The notes below the pieces were generated by a model. The model saw only the letters and a list, made by a program, of their open reading frames with translations, made no database searches and was not told the DNA's origin. A DNA stretch of 64,000 nt from Georgenia satyanarayanai (GTDB taxonomy: Bacteria; Actinomycetota; Actinomycetes; Actinomycetales; Actinomycetaceae): contig NZ_JAMBNZ010000004.1 of NCBI RefSeq assembly GCF_023715365.1, forward strand, positions 124,001 to 188,000, read 5' to 3'. This document shows, one piece after another, positions 7,434-16,516 of the stretch. A program made the translations under genes and the position numbers. Positions within the stretch are counted from its first letter, which is position 1. Each line of letters opens with the position of its first letter.

Positions 7434-8768
7434 ATGACCTCCGCGGACACCACCCGTCTCGCGCGACGCATCACGCCCGCGCTCCTGTTCCTCTTCATCC
7501 TCGGTGACGTCCTCGGCGCGGGGATCTACGCGCTCGTGGGGGAGCTGGCCGCCGAGTCCGGCGGCATGATGTGGGCCCCGCTCATGGTGGCCCTGCTCAT
7601 GGCCCTACTCACCGCTGCGAGCTACGCCGAGCTCGTCACGAAGTACCCCAAGGCCGGCGGTGCGGCGATCTTCGCCCAGCGCGCCTTCAAGCGGCCCATC
7701 GTCTCCTTCGTCGTCGGTTTCTCCATGCTGGCCGCCGGCGTGACGAGCGCCGCGGGCCTGTCCATCGCCTTCGCCGGCGACTACCTCGCCACCTTCGTCG
7801 ACGTGCCCACCCGCATCGCCGCGCCGGTCTTCCTCGTCCTCCTCGCCCTGCTCAACGCGCGGGGGATCAAGGAGTCGGTGCGCTCGAACGTCGTCATGAC
7901 GGTCATCGAGGTGTCCGGCCTCGTCCTCGTCATCGTCGCCGTCGCGATCGCGGCGGGCAGCGGGCAAGGCGACCCGGCCCGTCTCGTCGAGCTCCCGCCG
8001 GGGACCGGTGCCGGGACGGCGATCCTCGCCGGCGCCCTGCTCGCCTTCTACTCCTTCGTCGGCTTCGAGGTCTCGGCCAACGTCGCCGAGGAGGTCCAGG
8101 ACGTCAGCCGCGTGTACCCGCGCGCCCTGTTCGGCGCCCTCGGCGTCGCCGGCATCGTCTACGCCCTCATCGGCATCGGATCGGCGCTCATCATGCCGCC
8201 GGAGGACCTGTCCGGCTCCTCCAGCCCGCTGCTCGACGTCGTCGAGGCCACCGGTGTGGGCGTCCCCGACTGGCTGTTCTCGGTCATCGCGCTCGTCGCC
8301 GTCGCCAACGGCGCGCTGCTCACGATGATCATGTCGAGCCGGCTCGTCTACGGCATGGCGGACGAGGGCCTGCTGCCCTCGGTGCTCACCAAGGTGCTGC
8401 CCAACCGCCGCACCCCGTGGCTCGCGATCGTCGTGACGACGGTGGTCGCGGCCGGCCTCACGATCATCGGGGATCTCGCGATGCTCGCCGAGACCGTCGT
8501 GCTCCTCCTGCTCATCGTCTTCGTCAGCACGAACCTCGCGGTGCTCGTCCTGCGCAAGGACTCCGTCGAGCACGACCACTTCCGCACGCCCAAGGTGCTG
8601 CCGGTCCTCGCGCTCATCACCTGCGCCGTGCTGCTGAGCCAGCAGTCCCTGCAGGTGTGGCTGCTCGGCCTGGGGATGGTCGCGATCGGCGTCGTGCTGT
8701 ACTTCGTCACCCGCGGGGTGCGCGACACCGACCGCGCCGAGGCCGGTCCCGCCGACCGTTCCCGCTGA
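7434..8768 (+). CDS. APC-family amino acid permease
   Basis: 444 residues with twelve membrane helices. The first helix has LFLFILGDVLGAGIYALVGEL, the glycine-rich helix 1 of the amino acid-polyamine-organocation superfamily that lines the substrate site, and helix 6 has YSFVGFEVSANVAEEV. It imports an amino acid or related cation across the cytoplasmic membrane; the substrate cannot be read. The ATG at 7434 matches the natural start of the family. The gene ends before a 15-bp GC hairpin and converges on the isomerase gene. Confidence 0.88.
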   Translation: MTSADTTRLARRITPALLFLFILGDVLGAGIYALVGELAAESGGMMWAPLMVALLMALLTAASYAELVTKYPKAGGAAIFAQRAFKRPIVSFVVGFSMLAAGVTSAAGLSIAFAGDYLATFVDVPTRIAAPVFLVLLALLNARGIKESVRSNVVMTVIEVSGLVLVIVAVAIAAGSGQGDPARLVELPPGTGAGTAILAGALLAFYSFVGFEVSANVAEEVQDVSRVYPRALFGALGVAGIVYALIGIGSALIMPPEDLSGSSSPLLDVVEATGVGVPDWLFSVIALVAVANGALLTMIMSSRLVYGMADEGLLPSVLTKVLPNRRTPWLAIVVTTVVAAGLTIIGDLAMLAETVVLLLLIVFVSTNLAVLVLRKDSVEHDHFRTPKVLPVLALITCAVLLSQQSLQVWLLGLGMVAIGVVLYFVTRGVRDTDRAEAGPADRSR

Positions 8769-8779
8769 CGCGTGAGGGC

Positions 8780-8813
8780 AGTGGCCCGGCCCGGGCGTCC
8801 GGGCCGGGCCACT
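8780..8813. terminator. Rho-independent-type hairpin
   Basis: A 15-bp perfect GC-rich stem (8780-8794 with 8799-8813) with a GCGT loop lies 12 bases after the permease stop. It also lies upstream of nothing on the minus strand except the end of the isomerase gene at 8886. It is an ordinary compact terminator, without the terminal words of the long hairpin family. Confidence 0.75.
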
Positions 8814-8885
8814 CCCGGGCGTCTCGCGGGACGTGTCGGGGACTCGGTGCGGATCGCCGACGGCGGGGCCGACCGGCAGCCGCGG

Positions 8886-9689
8886 TCAGGCGAGGCTGGG
8901 CAGGTGCTCGCGGGCGAAGGCGAGCGACTCCACGAGCGCCGCCTCCCGCTCGTCCGGCTTCATCTTGCGGGTGGTCACCTCGACGGCGATCGAACCGGTG
9001 AAGCCGAGCTCGGGCAGGGCGCGCAGCACCTCCTCGCAGGGCTGGCTGCCCCGGCCGGGCGCCAGGTGCTCGTCCCGGTTGGAGCCGGTGGAGTCGGTGA
9101 GGTGGAGGTGAGCCAGGCGCCCGCCCAGCCGTCGCGCGACCTCGAGGGAGTCCTGCCCGGCCACACCCGCGTGGGACAGGTCGAGGGTGACGTGCTCGTA
9201 GCCCAGGCCCACGGGGTCCCAGTGCGGCAGGTAGGCGTGGCGCTCCTTGGTCCGCGAGCCGTCCTTGGCCCGTGCCTTCCACGGGAACATGTTCTCGACG
9301 GCGAGCTTGACCTCCGTCGCCGCCTGGCGGCGGGCGATGCCCTCGACGAAGCCCGCCGCGTAGTCGCGCTGCCAGCGGAAGGGCGGATGCACGACGACGG
9401 CCTCCGCACCCACCGCCTCGGCGAGCTCGACGGAGCGGTCGATCTTGCCCCACGGGTCGGTGCCCCACACGCGCTGGGTGAGCAGCAGGGTGGGCGAGTG
9501 GATCGACATGACGGGCACGCCGTAGGTCTCGGCCAGCTCGCTCAGCCGCCGCGCGTCACGCGTCTCGGGCCACTTCCAGACCATGACCTCCACGCCGTCG
9601 TAGCCGAGCCGCGCGGCGTCGGCGAAGCAGGACTCCGTGCTGCTGGGGTAGCACGAGGACGTGGACAGGAGGATCGGGGGGACCCTCAC
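8886..9689 (-). CDS. Sugar phosphate isomerase/epimerase (AP endonuclease 2-like TIM barrel)
   Basis: 267 residues. The barrel strands are recognisable: ILLSTSSCYP, YDGVEVMVW, VMSIHSPT, AVVVHPPF, LAVENMFPW, VTLDLSHAG, LAHLHLTDSTG and GSIAVEVTT, with His, Glu and Asp metal ligands at strand ends. This superfamily includes xylose isomerase-like sugar epimerases and endonuclease IV; the substrate is unknown. The GTG start at 9689 overlaps the stop of the YflT-type gene (GTGA), which fixes the start and indicates co-translation. Confidence 0.8.
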   Translation of the reverse strand: MRVPPILLSTSSCYPSSTESCFADAARLGYDGVEVMVWKWPETRDARRLSELAETYGVPVMSIHSPTLLLTQRVWGTDPWGKIDRSVELAEAVGAEAVVVHPPFRWQRDYAAGFVEGIARRQAATEVKLAVENMFPWKARAKDGSRTKERHAYLPHWDPVGLGYEHVTLDLSHAGVAGQDSLEVARRLGGRLAHLHLTDSTGSNRDEHLAPGRGSQPCEEVLRALPELGFTGSIAVEVTTRKMKPDEREAALVESLAFAREHLPSLA

Positions 9690-10408
9690 GAAGTGCGCTC
9701 CTCGCCGTCCTGCGGCGCCGCGGGCCGCCGCTGCCCGTACCGGGGGTTGCCGTGCTCGTCCTCCAGCGGCGTGAAGCTGCGCGCGGGCGCCTGGGGCGGC
9801 GCGTCCGCGGGCGGCGCGCCGACCGGGCCGGGCTGCGGGGCTTGCTGGGCGCTGTAGGAGCCGGCGGCGGGCGGGACGGCGGGCGCCGGCTGCTGCCACG
9901 TGGCGTCGGTCCCCACGCGGGTGCGGATGCCGGCCTCACCGAGGAGGCGCATCGCCTCGCCCACGCGGCTCTGCTCGCAGAGCAGCGCGTAGCGGCTGGC
10001 GACGACCTGGCTGGAGGACGTGAAGTCGCGCTTGCCACCGGTGAAGGCGTAGGAGACGAGCGCGAAGAGCATGCCGAAGGCCGCGCCGATGACGAGCGCG
10101 GGCAGGAGCATGACGAGGGTGCTGCCCTCGGACAGCAGCCCGAAGAGGAGGCCGACGAAGAGGCCGAACCACGCGCCGGACATCGCGCCCGCGAGCGCCA
10201 CCCGCGGGTAGGACAGGCGTCCGGTGATGCGCTCGACCATGCGCAGGTCGGTGCCGACGATCGTCGTGTGCTGGACCTCGAACTCCTTGTCGGAGAGGAG
10301 GTCGACAGCACGCTGGGCCTCGAGGTAGGTGTCGAAGGCGGCGATCTGGACGCCGGTGGGGAGGGTCGGCGTCGGGGGCACGCCACCCCTGCTGCTGGAG
10401 AAGGCCAT
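9686..10408 (-). CDS. General stress protein (YflT/GSP17M domain)
   Basis: 240 residues. The N-terminal 40 residues (IAAFDTYLEAQRAVDLLSDKEF) are the short alpha-beta domain of general stress protein 17M/YflT. Two glycine-rich hydrophobic helices follow (AGAMSGAWFGLFVGLLFGLL and LVMLLPALVIGAAFGMLFAL), then a second alpha-beta piece and a long Pro/Ala/Gln-rich tail. It is probably anchored in the membrane, and its role is unknown. GACAAT lies exactly six bases before the ATG, suggesting a leaderless message. Confidence 0.75.
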   Translation of the reverse strand: MAFSSSRGGVPPTPTLPTGVQIAAFDTYLEAQRAVDLLSDKEFEVQHTTIVGTDLRMVERITGRLSYPRVALAGAMSGAWFGLFVGLLFGLLSEGSTLVMLLPALVIGAAFGMLFALVSYAFTGGKRDFTSSSQVVASRYALLCEQSRVGEAMRLLGEAGIRTRVGTDATWQQPAPAVPPAAGSYSAQQAPQPGPVGAPPADAPPQAPARSFTPLEDEHGNPRYGQRRPAAPQDGEERTS

Positions 10409-10414
10409 GGGCCG

Positions 10415-10420
10415 ATTGTC
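10415..10420 (-). promoter_or_regulatory. -10 element, probably leaderless (stress protein)
   Basis: On the minus strand GACAAT is followed by GGCCC-type sequence of six bases and the ATG at 10408. There is no ribosome binding site. Confidence 0.4.
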
Positions 10421-10504
10421 TCCCGTCCGCCCTCGGTCCGCTACGCGCGCCCCCGGCCGCGGCCCCGGACGATGACGGGCGCGGCGGGCCGGGGTCGTTG
10501 CTCT

Positions 10505-10510
10505 TAGGCT
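10505..10510 (+). promoter_or_regulatory. -10 element, leaderless (MgtE-N/CBS gene)
   Basis: TAGGCT, then six bases (GGCGGC), then GTG at 10517. The spacing places the transcription start on the start codon. Confidence 0.55.
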
Positions 10511-10516
10511 GGCGGC

Positions 10517-11815
10517 GTGAGTACACCCGCGAGCAGGAGCGCGCCCACCCGGGTCTTCGTCGGCAGGCTGGCGGGGACCAACGTCTTCGACCCGCTCGGC
10601 GACCCGGTCGGCAAGGTGCACGACGTCGTCGTGCTCGTCCGCACGAGCTCGCTGCCACGGGCGGTGGGCCTGGTCGTCGAGGTGCCCGGCAAGCGCCGGG
10701 TGTTCCTCCCGCTGAGCCGGGTCGTGAGCATCAGCACCGGGGCCGTCATCACGACCGGTCTGCTCAACATCCGCCGCTTCTCCCAGCGTGCCAGCGAGAC
10801 GCTCGTCGTCGGCCAGCTCGTCGACCGGCGGGTGACGATGGCCGACGGCAGCGGCCCCACCGTCATCACCGACGTCGCGATCGAGCAGCAGCGCAACCGC
10901 GACTGGCTCGTCACCCAGCTCTTCGTCGAGCGCAGCGGGGCGAGCCGGGGGCTGCGGCGCCGCCGCGGGGAGCAGCTCATCGTCGACGTCGGCGACGTCG
11001 TCGACCTCTCCGGCGACGCCGGACCCCAGCCCGCCACGACCCTGCTGTCGACGATGGAGGACCTCAAGCCCGCCGACGTCGCCGACGTCCTCCACGACCT
11101 CCCGCCGGACCGGCAGATCGAGGTCGCCGCCGAGCTGTCCGACGACCGCCTCGCCGACGTCCTCGAGGAGCTGAGCGAGGACGACCGCGTGGCGATCGTC
11201 TCGGGGCTGGACGCCAACCGCGCCGCCGACGTCCTCGACGTCATGCAGCCCGACGACGCCGCCGACCTCGTCAACGAGCTCCCGCCCGACGTCGCCCGCT
11301 CCCTGCTCGACCTCATGGAGCCCGGGGAGGCCGAGGACGTGCGCCGCCTCATCGCCTACGAGGAGCGCGCCGCCGGCGGCCTCATGACGACCGAGCCGAT
11401 CATCCTGCCCCCGGAGGCGACCGTCGCCGCCGCGCTCGCCAGCGCCCGGCGCCTGGACGTCACCCCGGCGCTGGCCACGATGGTCTTCGTCGTGCGTCCA
11501 CCGCTGGAGACCCCCTCGGGGCGGCTGCTCGGCGTCGTCCACATCCAGCGCGCGCTGCGCGAGCCGCCCAGCGCCCAGCTCGGCTCGATGCTCGACAGCG
11601 ACATCGAGACCGTCGGGCCGCACGCGGGCATCGGCAAGATCACCCGTCTGCTGGCGACGTACAACCTCACCGCGCTCCCCGTCGTCGACGAGGAGCGCCG
11701 CCTGCTGGGCGCGGTGAGCGTCGACGACGTCCTGGACCACCTGCTGCCCGACGACTGGCGTGACGCCGACACCGAGGCGACCGACACCGCGATGACGAGG
11801 AGTGCCCATGGCTGA
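10517..11815 (+). CDS. Soluble MgtE N-domain/CBS protein
   Basis: 432 residues. The N-terminal 150 residues look like PRC-barrel-type beta modules. About 175-290 is the superhelical MgtE intracellular N domain (repeats such as LKPADVADVLHDLPPDRQ and MQPDDAADLVNELPPDVA). About 295-420 is a CBS pair (MTTEPIILPPEATVAAAL, ALPVVDEERRLLGAVSVDDVLDHLLP). The membrane channel of real MgtE transporters is absent, so it is more likely a sensor or partner than a transporter. The next gene encodes a DUF1003 membrane protein and overlaps it by eight bases. This pair upstream of mrp is a common actinobacterial arrangement. Confidence 0.82.
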   Translation: MSTPASRSAPTRVFVGRLAGTNVFDPLGDPVGKVHDVVVLVRTSSLPRAVGLVVEVPGKRRVFLPLSRVVSISTGAVITTGLLNIRRFSQRASETLVVGQLVDRRVTMADGSGPTVITDVAIEQQRNRDWLVTQLFVERSGASRGLRRRRGEQLIVDVGDVVDLSGDAGPQPATTLLSTMEDLKPADVADVLHDLPPDRQIEVAAELSDDRLADVLEELSEDDRVAIVSGLDANRAADVLDVMQPDDAADLVNELPPDVARSLLDLMEPGEAEDVRRLIAYEERAAGGLMTTEPIILPPEATVAAALASARRLDVTPALATMVFVVRPPLETPSGRLLGVVHIQRALREPPSAQLGSMLDSDIETVGPHAGIGKITRLLATYNLTALPVVDEERRLLGAVSVDDVLDHLLPDDWRDADTEATDTAMTRSAHG

Positions 11816-12305
11816 GCGGCTCGACACGCCACTGCCCACCCGCCGACGCTGGCTGCGCCGGCCCCGGGTCGACTCCGACGCCGTCGGCAGCACCGCCGAG
11901 GCCATCGCCCGCTTCACCGGCACGCCGCGCTTCCTCGTCTACCTCACGGGTTTCGTCGTCGTGTGGCTCTCGTGGAACACGTGGGGGCCCGAGCCGCTGC
12001 GCTTCGACTCTGCGGCGCTCGGCTTCACCGCGCTCACCCTCATGCTCTCGCTCCAGGCGTCCTACGCGGCCCCGCTCATCCTGCTGGCCCAGAACCGGCA
12101 GGACGACCGCGACCGGGTGACCGCCGAGCAGGACCGGCAGCGCGCCGAGCGCAACCTCGCCGACACCGAGTACCTGGCCCGTGAGCTTGCCGCCCTGCGT
12201 CTGGCGCTCGGTGACGTCGCCACCCGCGACTTCGTGCGCTCCGAGCTGCGCAGTGTGCTCGAGGAGCTCCGGGAGGAGGACGAGGAGCGCGAACGCGCCC
12301 ACTGA
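11808..12305 (+). CDS. DUF1003 family membrane protein
   Basis: 165 residues. The core FTGTPRFLVYLTGFVVVWLS and LGFTALTLMLSLQASYAAPLILLAQNRQDDRDR is the DUF1003 signature: two membrane helices with an Asn-Arg-Gln stretch after the second. A charged coiled C-terminus follows (TAEQDRQRAERNLADTEY, RSVLEELREEDEE). AGGAG at 11798-11802 favours the ATG at 11808 over the GTG at 11802. The start lies inside the preceding CBS gene, so the two proteins are made together and may form one complex. Function unknown. Confidence 0.8.
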   Translation: MAERLDTPLPTRRRWLRRPRVDSDAVGSTAEAIARFTGTPRFLVYLTGFVVVWLSWNTWGPEPLRFDSAALGFTALTLMLSLQASYAAPLILLAQNRQDDRDRVTAEQDRQRAERNLADTEYLARELAALRLALGDVATRDFVRSELRSVLEELREEDEERERAH

Positions 12306-12387
12306 GGGCCCCCCGCAGGCGCCTGCCGCCGTCGGGTGCGAGCGGTCACAGGGACCTCGGGCCGCTGGACCCCGCCCTGCGGCGACC

Positions 12388-12393
12388 TACCAT
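12388..12393 (+). promoter_or_regulatory. -10 element, leaderless (mrp)
   Basis: TACCAT, then GGGGGT, then ATG at 12400. The G-run could also act as a weak ribosome binding site, but the six-base spacing matches the leaderless pattern seen at other genes here. Confidence 0.5.
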
Positions 12394-12399
12394 GGGGGT

Positions 12400-13521
12400 A
12401 TGTCTGCCCCCACCGTCGAAGCGATCCGCACCGAGCTGGAAAAGGTTCTCGACCCCGAGATCCGCCGCCCCATCACCGAGCTCGGCATGGTGCGGTCCGT
12501 GGAGGTCGACGGCGGCGACGTCGTCGTCGGGATCGACCTCACCACCGCGGGCTGCCCGCTCCGCTCGACGATCACCAAGGACGTCACCGCCGCCGCCCAG
12601 CGGGTGGAGGGCGTCGCCGACGTGCGCGTCGACATGGGCGTCATGAGCGAGGAGCAGCGCAAGTCGCTGCGCTCCCAGCTGCGCGGCGGCGTCGCCGAGC
12701 CCACCATCCCGTTCTCCGAGCCGGGCAACCTCACCCGTGTCTACGCCGTCACCTCGGGCAAGGGCGGGGTGGGCAAGTCCTCCGTCACGGCCAACCTTGC
12801 CGCCGCGATGGCCGCCGAGGGCCTCAAGGTGGGCGTCGTGGACGCCGACATCTACGGCTTCTCCATCCCCCGCATGCTCGGCGTCGAGCACGCTCCCACC
12901 AAGGTCGAGGACATGATCCTGCCGCCGGTCGCCGGTGACGTGAAGGTTATCTCGATCGGCATGTTCGCCCCTCCCGGGCGTCCGATCGTGTGGCGGGGGC
13001 CGATGCTCCACCGCGCGCTGCAGCAGTTCCTCGCCGACGTCTTCTGGGGCGACCTCGACGTCCTCCTCCTCGACCTGCCGCCCGGCACCGGTGACATCGC
13101 GATCTCCGTGGGCCAGCTGCTGCCGAACGCCGAGCTCCTCGTCGTCACCACGCCGCAGTCCGCGGCCGCGGAGGTGGCCGAGCGCGCCGGGTCCCTGGCC
13201 GGGCAGACGAACCAGCACGTCGTCGGGGTCATCGAGAACATGTCGTGGCTCGAGCAGCCCGACGGCCAGCGCGTGGAGCTCTTCGGCTCCGGCGGCGGCC
13301 AGCAGGTGGCCGACAACCTCTCGGCCGGCCTCGGCTACGACGTCCCCCTGCTCGCCCAGGTGCCGCTGGAGATCAAGCTCCGCGAGGGAGGGGACTCCGG
13401 GCGGCCCTTCGTCCAGGACGACGACTCCCCCGCCGCCGATGCCCTGCGCGGCGTCGCCAAGCGCCTGAGCCAGCGGGCCCGCGGTCTCGCCGGACGCTCC
13501 CTGGGCATCAGCCCGCTCTGA
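12400..13521 (+). CDS. mrp: Mrp/NBP35-type P-loop ATPase
   Basis: 373 residues. An N-terminal MIP18/DUF59 domain (LDPEIRRPITELGMV) is joined to a deviant-Walker ParA-like ATPase (VTSGKGGVGKSSVTANLA, then DADIYGFSIP and LLLDLPPGTGD). Mrp proteins carry or insert iron-sulfur clusters in apoproteins. The cluster-binding Cys-x2-Cys found in many Mrp proteins after ENMS is replaced by LEQPDGQRVELFG, which is usual for actinobacterial members. It converges on tatB, the same neighbourhood as around the mycobacterial sigE locus. Confidence 0.9.
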   Translation: MSAPTVEAIRTELEKVLDPEIRRPITELGMVRSVEVDGGDVVVGIDLTTAGCPLRSTITKDVTAAAQRVEGVADVRVDMGVMSEEQRKSLRSQLRGGVAEPTIPFSEPGNLTRVYAVTSGKGGVGKSSVTANLAAAMAAEGLKVGVVDADIYGFSIPRMLGVEHAPTKVEDMILPPVAGDVKVISIGMFAPPGRPIVWRGPMLHRALQQFLADVFWGDLDVLLLDLPPGTGDIAISVGQLLPNAELLVVTTPQSAAAEVAERAGSLAGQTNQHVVGVIENMSWLEQPDGQRVELFGSGGGQQVADNLSAGLGYDVPLLAQVPLEIKLREGGDSGRPFVQDDDSPAADALRGVAKRLSQRARGLAGRSLGISPL

Positions 13522-13632
13522 CGCTGCCGGTCGGTCGCCCCTTCGGCTCCCTCAGGGGTGGGGACTGTCGCGAGCGCTGACCGGGAAGGACGACGCAAGC
13601 GGGCCCTCAAGGCGATGCGGGAACGTGCCGCC

Positions 13633-13950
13633 CTACGTTGCCTCGTCGTCGAAGGGGGCCCGGCCTCCGGGCGCCCTCGGGGCCCGCGCCGGGCGCTCGT
13701 CGTCCTCGCGCAGGGCGTCGCGGACGATGCGCCGCGGGTCGTACTGGCGCGGGTCGAGCGAGCGCAGGTCGAGGTCGCCGAGCTCGGGGCCCAGCTCGGC
13801 GCGCACTCGGTCGGTCGTGTCCGTGGTGAGCCGGCGCAGGTTCCTCACCAGCCGCCCGAGCTGCTGCGCGTACTCCGGCAGCCGCTCGGGACCGATGAGG
13901 ACGACCGCGAGGAGCGCGATGACCGCTAGCTCGGACCCGTTGATCGGCAC
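13633..13950 (-). CDS. tatB: Sec-independent translocase subunit TatB
   Basis: 105 residues. The N-terminal helix (ELAVIALLAVVLIGPERLPEYA) carries the Glu and the GPERLP hinge of TatA/B proteins, followed by an amphipathic helix and a charged tail with many Arg and Asp. TatB recognises twin-arginine substrates with TatC. GTG start at 13950, with TATCCT six bases upstream. It lies after htrA in the conserved sigE-rseA-htrA-tatB order. Confidence 0.88.
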   Translation of the reverse strand: MPINGSELAVIALLAVVLIGPERLPEYAQQLGRLVRNLRRLTTDTTDRVRAELGPELGDLDLRSLDPRQYDPRRIVRDALREDDERPARAPRAPGGRAPFDDEAT

Positions 13951-13956
13951 GCCCCC

Positions 13957-13962
13957 AGGATA
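13957..13962 (-). promoter_or_regulatory. -10 element, leaderless (tatB)
   Basis: On the minus strand TATCCT, six bases, then GTG at 13950. It lies in the nine-base-scale gap behind the htrA stop, so tatB may be transcribed separately from htrA. Confidence 0.5.
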
Positions 13963-13971
13963 GGCCGCTCG

Positions 13972-15642
13972 CTAGTCGCTCCCGGCCTCGTCGAGGACGA
14001 CCTCGACCTCGCGCTCCTCCCCGCCGTCGCGTCGCACGGTGAGGACCACCGTGTCGCCCGGCGCGCGGGAGCGGACCGCGACGATGAGCTCGGAGGGCGT
14101 CGTCACCGGCTGCCCGTCGAAGTGTGTGATGACGTCACCCGGCTCGATGCCGGCCTCGTCCCCCGGCCCGCCGGGCGTGACGGCGGGCGTCGAGGCACCC
14201 GCGCCGTCCTCGAGCACCTGCACGCCCTCGCCCTGGTAGCGGGTGTCGAGCGCGACCCCGATGACGGGGTACGTCGCCCGGCCGGTCTCGATGATCTGCT
14301 CGGCGGTCCGGCGCACCTGGTTGGAGGGGATGGAGAAGCCGAGGCCGATGCTCCCGGTCTGCTGGCCGCCCGCCTGGGCGATCGCCGTGTTGATGCCGAT
14401 GACCTCACCCGCCGTGTTGATGAGCGGCCCGCCGGAGTTGCCCGGGTTGATGGCGGCATCGGTCTGGATCGCGTTGATGAACGAGGCGCCCTCCCCCGAT
14501 CCGCCGGCCTGGACCGGGCGGTTGAGGGCGGAGATGATCCCGCTCGTCACCGTGCCCTCCAGGCCGAGCGGGGCGCCGACGGCGACGACGGGGTCCCCGA
14601 CGACGACGGCGTCGGAGTCCGCGAGCTGGAGCGGCGTCAGCCCGTCCCGGTCGACCTTGAGGACGGCGAGGTCGTAGTCGGCGGTGCGGCCGACGATCTC
14701 GGCGGGCAGCTGGGCGCCGTCGGCGAGGGTGACGGCGACGGTGCCGCCGCCGTCCGCCGCGGCGTCGATGACGTGGTTGTTCGTCACGAGGTAGCCGTCC
14801 TCGCGCAGCACCATCCCGCTGCCGCTGGAGGCGGTGTCCCCGCCGAAGACCTCGATGAACACCGTGCTCTCCAGCGCGGCGGCCGCGATGCCCGCGACCG
14901 ACTCCGGTGCCCGGCTCGTCGACACGGTGCTGCCCGAGGCGGGCAGCGCCGAGCCGGAGGACGTCGAGGGCCACAGCCACCGCGCACCGAGCGCCCCGAG
15001 GACGAGCCCTGCAAGCAGGGCGACGAGGACGAGGAGGACGACGACGCCGGCCCCCACTCCCCGCCGGCGCCGCCCGCGGGGCTGCCGGCCGGCGGCGGCC
15101 TCGGCGGGCGCTCCACCCGACCACGAGCCGGGCGCGGGCCACGCGTAGGGCTGGGCCGGCGAGGCACCGCCCGTGGGCGCGGCCGCCGGGGCGTAGCCGG
15201 GGGCCGGGGCCCCCTCCTGGTTCGTGGGTGCGGACGTGTAGCCCGCCTGGTCCGTGGGCGCGGACGCCGGCGCATAGCCGGCCGTCGTAGCGCTGGGGGG
15301 CGAGGCCGGCGCGGACGCCGACGCGTAGCCCTGTCCGCGGGTGAGGGGCCACGCGCCGTCGGGCGAGGACCACGGCAGCCGCTGGCCGTCGTGGCCGGTG
15401 TCGGCGGGGGACGGCGGCTGCGGTGCGGGGGCGCTGGGCCGCCACCAGGCGTCGTCGCGGGACGACTCCTCGCGGCGCTCGTCGCCGGGCTGCTCCGGCT
15501 CGGGGGTGCCGGCCGGTGGTGCGGCGAGGCACTGCGTCGCGGGGGCGCCGTCGTCGGCCACCTCGTCCACGCTGTACGGCTCGGGCCGGGGCGCGGGCGA
15601 GGGCGGGTAGCCGTGCTCGTGCTCGTCGGGTCGCTCGCTCAT
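13972..15642 (-). CDS. htrA: HtrA/DegP-type serine protease with PDZ domain
   Basis: 556 residues. The first 195 are a Pro/Ala/Gly/Tyr-rich cytoplasmic tail. One membrane helix follows (VVVLLVLVALLAGLVLGALG, about 200-220), then a trypsin-like domain with TNNHVIDAAADGG (His), DYDLAVLKVD (Asp) and INPGNSGGPLINTAG (Ser), and a C-terminal PDZ domain. It degrades or refolds damaged extracytoplasmic proteins. A GGAGG lies 11 bases before ATG 15642 and five before an in-frame GTG at 15648, so two extra residues are possible. It lies downstream of the anti-sigma gene, as in mycobacteria. Confidence 0.92.
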   Translation of the reverse strand: MSERPDEHEHGYPPSPAPRPEPYSVDEVADDGAPATQCLAAPPAGTPEPEQPGDERREESSRDDAWWRPSAPAPQPPSPADTGHDGQRLPWSSPDGAWPLTRGQGYASASAPASPPSATTAGYAPASAPTDQAGYTSAPTNQEGAPAPGYAPAAAPTGGASPAQPYAWPAPGSWSGGAPAEAAAGRQPRGRRRRGVGAGVVVLLVLVALLAGLVLGALGARWLWPSTSSGSALPASGSTVSTSRAPESVAGIAAAALESTVFIEVFGGDTASSGSGMVLREDGYLVTNNHVIDAAADGGGTVAVTLADGAQLPAEIVGRTADYDLAVLKVDRDGLTPLQLADSDAVVVGDPVVAVGAPLGLEGTVTSGIISALNRPVQAGGSGEGASFINAIQTDAAINPGNSGGPLINTAGEVIGINTAIAQAGGQQTGSIGLGFSIPSNQVRRTAEQIIETGRATYPVIGVALDTRYQGEGVQVLEDGAGASTPAVTPGGPGDEAGIEPGDVITHFDGQPVTTPSELIVAVRSRAPGDTVVLTVRRDGGEEREVEVVLDEAGSD

Positions 15643-15679
15643 GGGCACAGTCTCCTCCCAGATCGGGGCGCGGGCCGCC

Positions 15680-16516
15680 TCAGCCCAGCGCCCACTCCGT
15701 CACGGTGTCCCAGCCGCGCGAGAACCGAGCACCGACCGAGGTGTCGTAGTCGCCGTCGGGCAGGGCGGCGAGGATGGCGTCGCTGGCGGGGGCATCGTCC
15801 GGAGCGGCGAGGACGACGACGACGCAGTCCTCGCTCTGCAGGGCGAGGTCGTGGACCCCGCTGGGCAGGAAGAACGCGTCCCGCTGGCCGACGAGCCCGG
15901 TCTGCAGCTGCTCGGCGGCCTCGCCCGGCAGCACGCCGCGCTGCTGGAGGATCCGCACGTGCGCCATGGCCCCGGCGATCTCGACCTCGAGCACCTCACC
16001 GCCCGCGGTCTCGTGGACGGCGACGTCCACGACCCGCATGCCGCTGGGCAGCGACTCGGGCGCGCTCCACCCGTGCTCGGCCATCCACGCGACGACGTCC
16101 CCGCTCACCTCGCCGCCCGCGTCGCTCAGCTCCGTGGGACGCTCACCGACGCTGCCGGAGACGACGTCGAGGATGGCGTGCGGGTCCGCCTGCGGTTCGG
16201 ACATGCTCCCGACGACGACGAGCCCGACGGCGCACGCAGCCGCGAGCCCGCCTGCACCCACCACCGCGAGCAGGAGACGTCGCCCACGCGGCGCAGGCTC
16301 CTCCGGGCCCGGCGACAGTGCGAGCAGGCGCGCGGTGAGCTCGGGGCCGGGCTCGACGTCCCACGCCTGGCTGAGCATCGTCCGCGAGGAGCGCTCCTGG
16401 CCGAGCAGCCAGTGGCAGCGCGCGCAGACGGCGGCGTGGGCGAGGAGCTCCTCGGCCTCGGCGGCGGGCAGCTGGCCGTCGACGAGCGGGGCGACCCGGG
16501 ACCCGAGGTGGTTCAC
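15680..16516 (-). CDS. rseA: Zinc-binding anti-sigma factor (RseA-like)
   Basis: 278 residues. The N-terminal ZAS domain is seen in [11 protein letters not shown] (His27-x3-Cys31-x2-Cys34), followed by one membrane helix ([20 protein letters not shown], about 76-100) and an extracytoplasmic domain of about 170 residues. By family precedent it holds SigE inactive until the envelope is stressed. The GTG start at 16516 overlaps the sigE stop by four bases (GTGA), as expected for a sigma/anti-sigma pair made in step. Confidence 0.85.
   Translation of the reverse strand: MNHLGSRVAPLVDGQLPAAEAEELLAHAAVCARCHWLLGQERSSRTMLSQAWDVEPGPELTARLLALSPGPEEPAPRGRRLLLAVVGAGGLAAACAVGLVVVGSMSEPQADPHAILDVVSGSVGERPTELSDAGGEVSGDVVAWMAEHGWSAPESLPSGMRVVDVAVHETAGGEVLEVEIAGAMAHVRILQQRGVLPGEAAEQLQTGLVGQRDAFFLPSGVHDLALQSEDCVVVVLAAPDDAPASDAILAALPDGDYDTSVGARFSRGWDTVTEWALG

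Noticed and set aside
10517-11815. Magnesium transporter MgtE
   Set aside because: The MgtE N domain and CBS pair are present but the membrane channel domain is absent.
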